Source: Fibrobacteraceae bacterium (GTDB lineage Bacteria > Fibrobacterota > Fibrobacteria > Fibrobacterales > Fibrobacteraceae). From it: a stretch of 6,106 nt of DNA. A program made the position numbers and the translations under genes. The stretch is from the NCBI GenBank assembly GCA_023231365.1, contig JALNVO010000169.1:1-6106 (forward strand). Reading direction: 5' to 3'. Shown piece after piece: positions 5,922 through 6,106 of this stretch. Every line of letters begins with the position of its first letter. Position 1 is the first letter of the stretch. The notes under the pieces were generated by a model, which had not been told where the DNA came from, did not search any database, and was given only the letters and a program-made list of their open reading frames with translations.

Positions 5922-5929
5922 TATATATT
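5922..5929 (+). promoter_or_regulatory. Possible -10 region for the downstream secreted-protein gene
   Basis: TATATATT lies 23-30 bases upstream of the GTG start, within a T/A-rich run after CCATTCCC. No convincing -35 is found at 16-18 bases. The call rests on the hexamer and its position alone. A start site near 5935 would give a very short leader containing only the ribosome site. Confidence 0.3.
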
Positions 5930-5940
5930 TCCCCTCGGTA

Positions 5941-5954
5941 AAGGAGAATCCGTG
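5941..5954 (+). promoter_or_regulatory. Ribosome-binding site deciding a GTG start
   Basis: AAGGAG (5941-5946) stands five bases before GTG 5952. The strong match, together with the signal peptide that begins exactly there, supports the GTG as the start. Confidence 0.75.
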
Positions 5955-6106
5955 ATCCGGGCGATTTCAATCATTGCTGCTTTCTGCTGGGCTTCGTCGG
6001 CGTGGGCGTTTCCAAAGCTCGTGCCGCAGGATACCCTCGAAATGACTTACCGTTCCTCGATGCAGTGCAGCTGGGTCGAGGCGGACAATGATTACACGGA
6101 CTGCAC
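5952..6106 (+). CDS. Secreted protein of unknown function, 3' end missing
   Basis: Only the first 51 codons are in the window. The frame begins MIRAISIIAAFCWASSAWAF, a good type I signal peptide: Arg near the start, a hydrophobic core, and an AWA cleavage site before Phe20. The mature start, FPKLVPQDTLEMTYRSSMQC, contains the first of at least three Cys in the visible mature part, which suggests disulphides in the periplasm or outside the cell. No family can be named from so little. The start is GTG with AAGGAG five bases upstream. GC-rich codon use resembles the GTPase gene at the other end and not the toxin operon, so this is likely native chromosome and marks the right flank of the inserted cassette. 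Confidence 0.7.
   Translation, partial: MIRAISIIAAFCWASSAWAFPKLVPQDTLEMTYRSSMQCSWVEADNDYTDC

Larger units (their letters stand above)
5530..5951. other. AT-rich spacer without a supported gene
   Basis: This 422-base stretch separates the immunity gene from the next chromosomal gene. It holds one strong hairpin (5589-5625) and an isolated T7 run at 5560-5566 that has no good stem before it. A 50-codon plus-strand frame (5687-5839) and a 60-codon minus-strand frame (5662-5844) occupy the same bases. Neither has a convincing ribosome site or a known protein family. Composition changes to GC-rich at about 5900-5950, which may be the right edge of the transferred segment. Confidence 0.6.

Noticed and set aside
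1049..5933. Possible flanking direct repeats of the island (CCATTCCC words near 1050 and 5910)
   Set aside because: Only a short word is shared and its context differs, which is too little to call a target-site duplication.

Overview
The window looks like an accessory cassette set between two ordinary chromosomal genes of a Gram-negative bacterium. The flanking genes are GC-rich (39 of 60 bases are G/C in 541-600; 34 of 60 in 6001-6060). The central operon is AT-rich (17 of 60 in 1321-1380; 16 of 60 in 4681-4740). The diderm assignment rests on a lipoprotein signal with a C-terminal toxin, an OmpA-like peptidoglycan-binding domain, and a secreted-protein start. The palindromic intergenic repeat and general style remind me of Fibrobacter, but I cannot confirm the genus from the sequence alone.

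Layout. 1-789 is the 3' part of a GTPase gene with a C-terminal DUF697-type membrane domain. 790-1311 is non-coding but highly structured. It holds three tandem 25-bp repeats, a palindromic repeat, a strong intrinsic terminator, and two related copies of a structured element (about 924-1008 and 1109-1231). The second copy is followed by a 14-bp hairpin and lies just upstream of the operon. 1312-5529 is a four-gene, same-strand operon with tight spacing (a 4-base overlap, then gaps of 15 and 10 bases). 5530-5951 is a mostly empty AT-rich spacer with one 14-bp hairpin. 5952-6106 is the start of a secreted-protein gene that runs off the window.

The operon reads as a contact-type polymorphic toxin system. 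It encodes a 161-aa protein of unknown function; an 824-aa lipoprotein whose MORN-repeat stalk (about 15-16 repeats) leads through a hydrophobic pre-toxin segment to a C-terminal AHH nuclease domain; a membrane-anchored OmpA-like protein; and a 191-aa protein resembling the Imm11/DUF1629 immunity family. The likely logic is that the lipoprotein displays or delivers the nuclease, the OmpA protein holds something at the cell wall, and the last gene protects the producer. The layout recalls the SitBAI lipoprotein toxin cassettes of Myxococcus, although I see no direct homology to SitB.

The two most unusual items are the MORN-stalk lipoprotein nuclease with an OmpA gene between toxin and immunity, and the duplicated structured element whose stems differ in sequence but remain paired.
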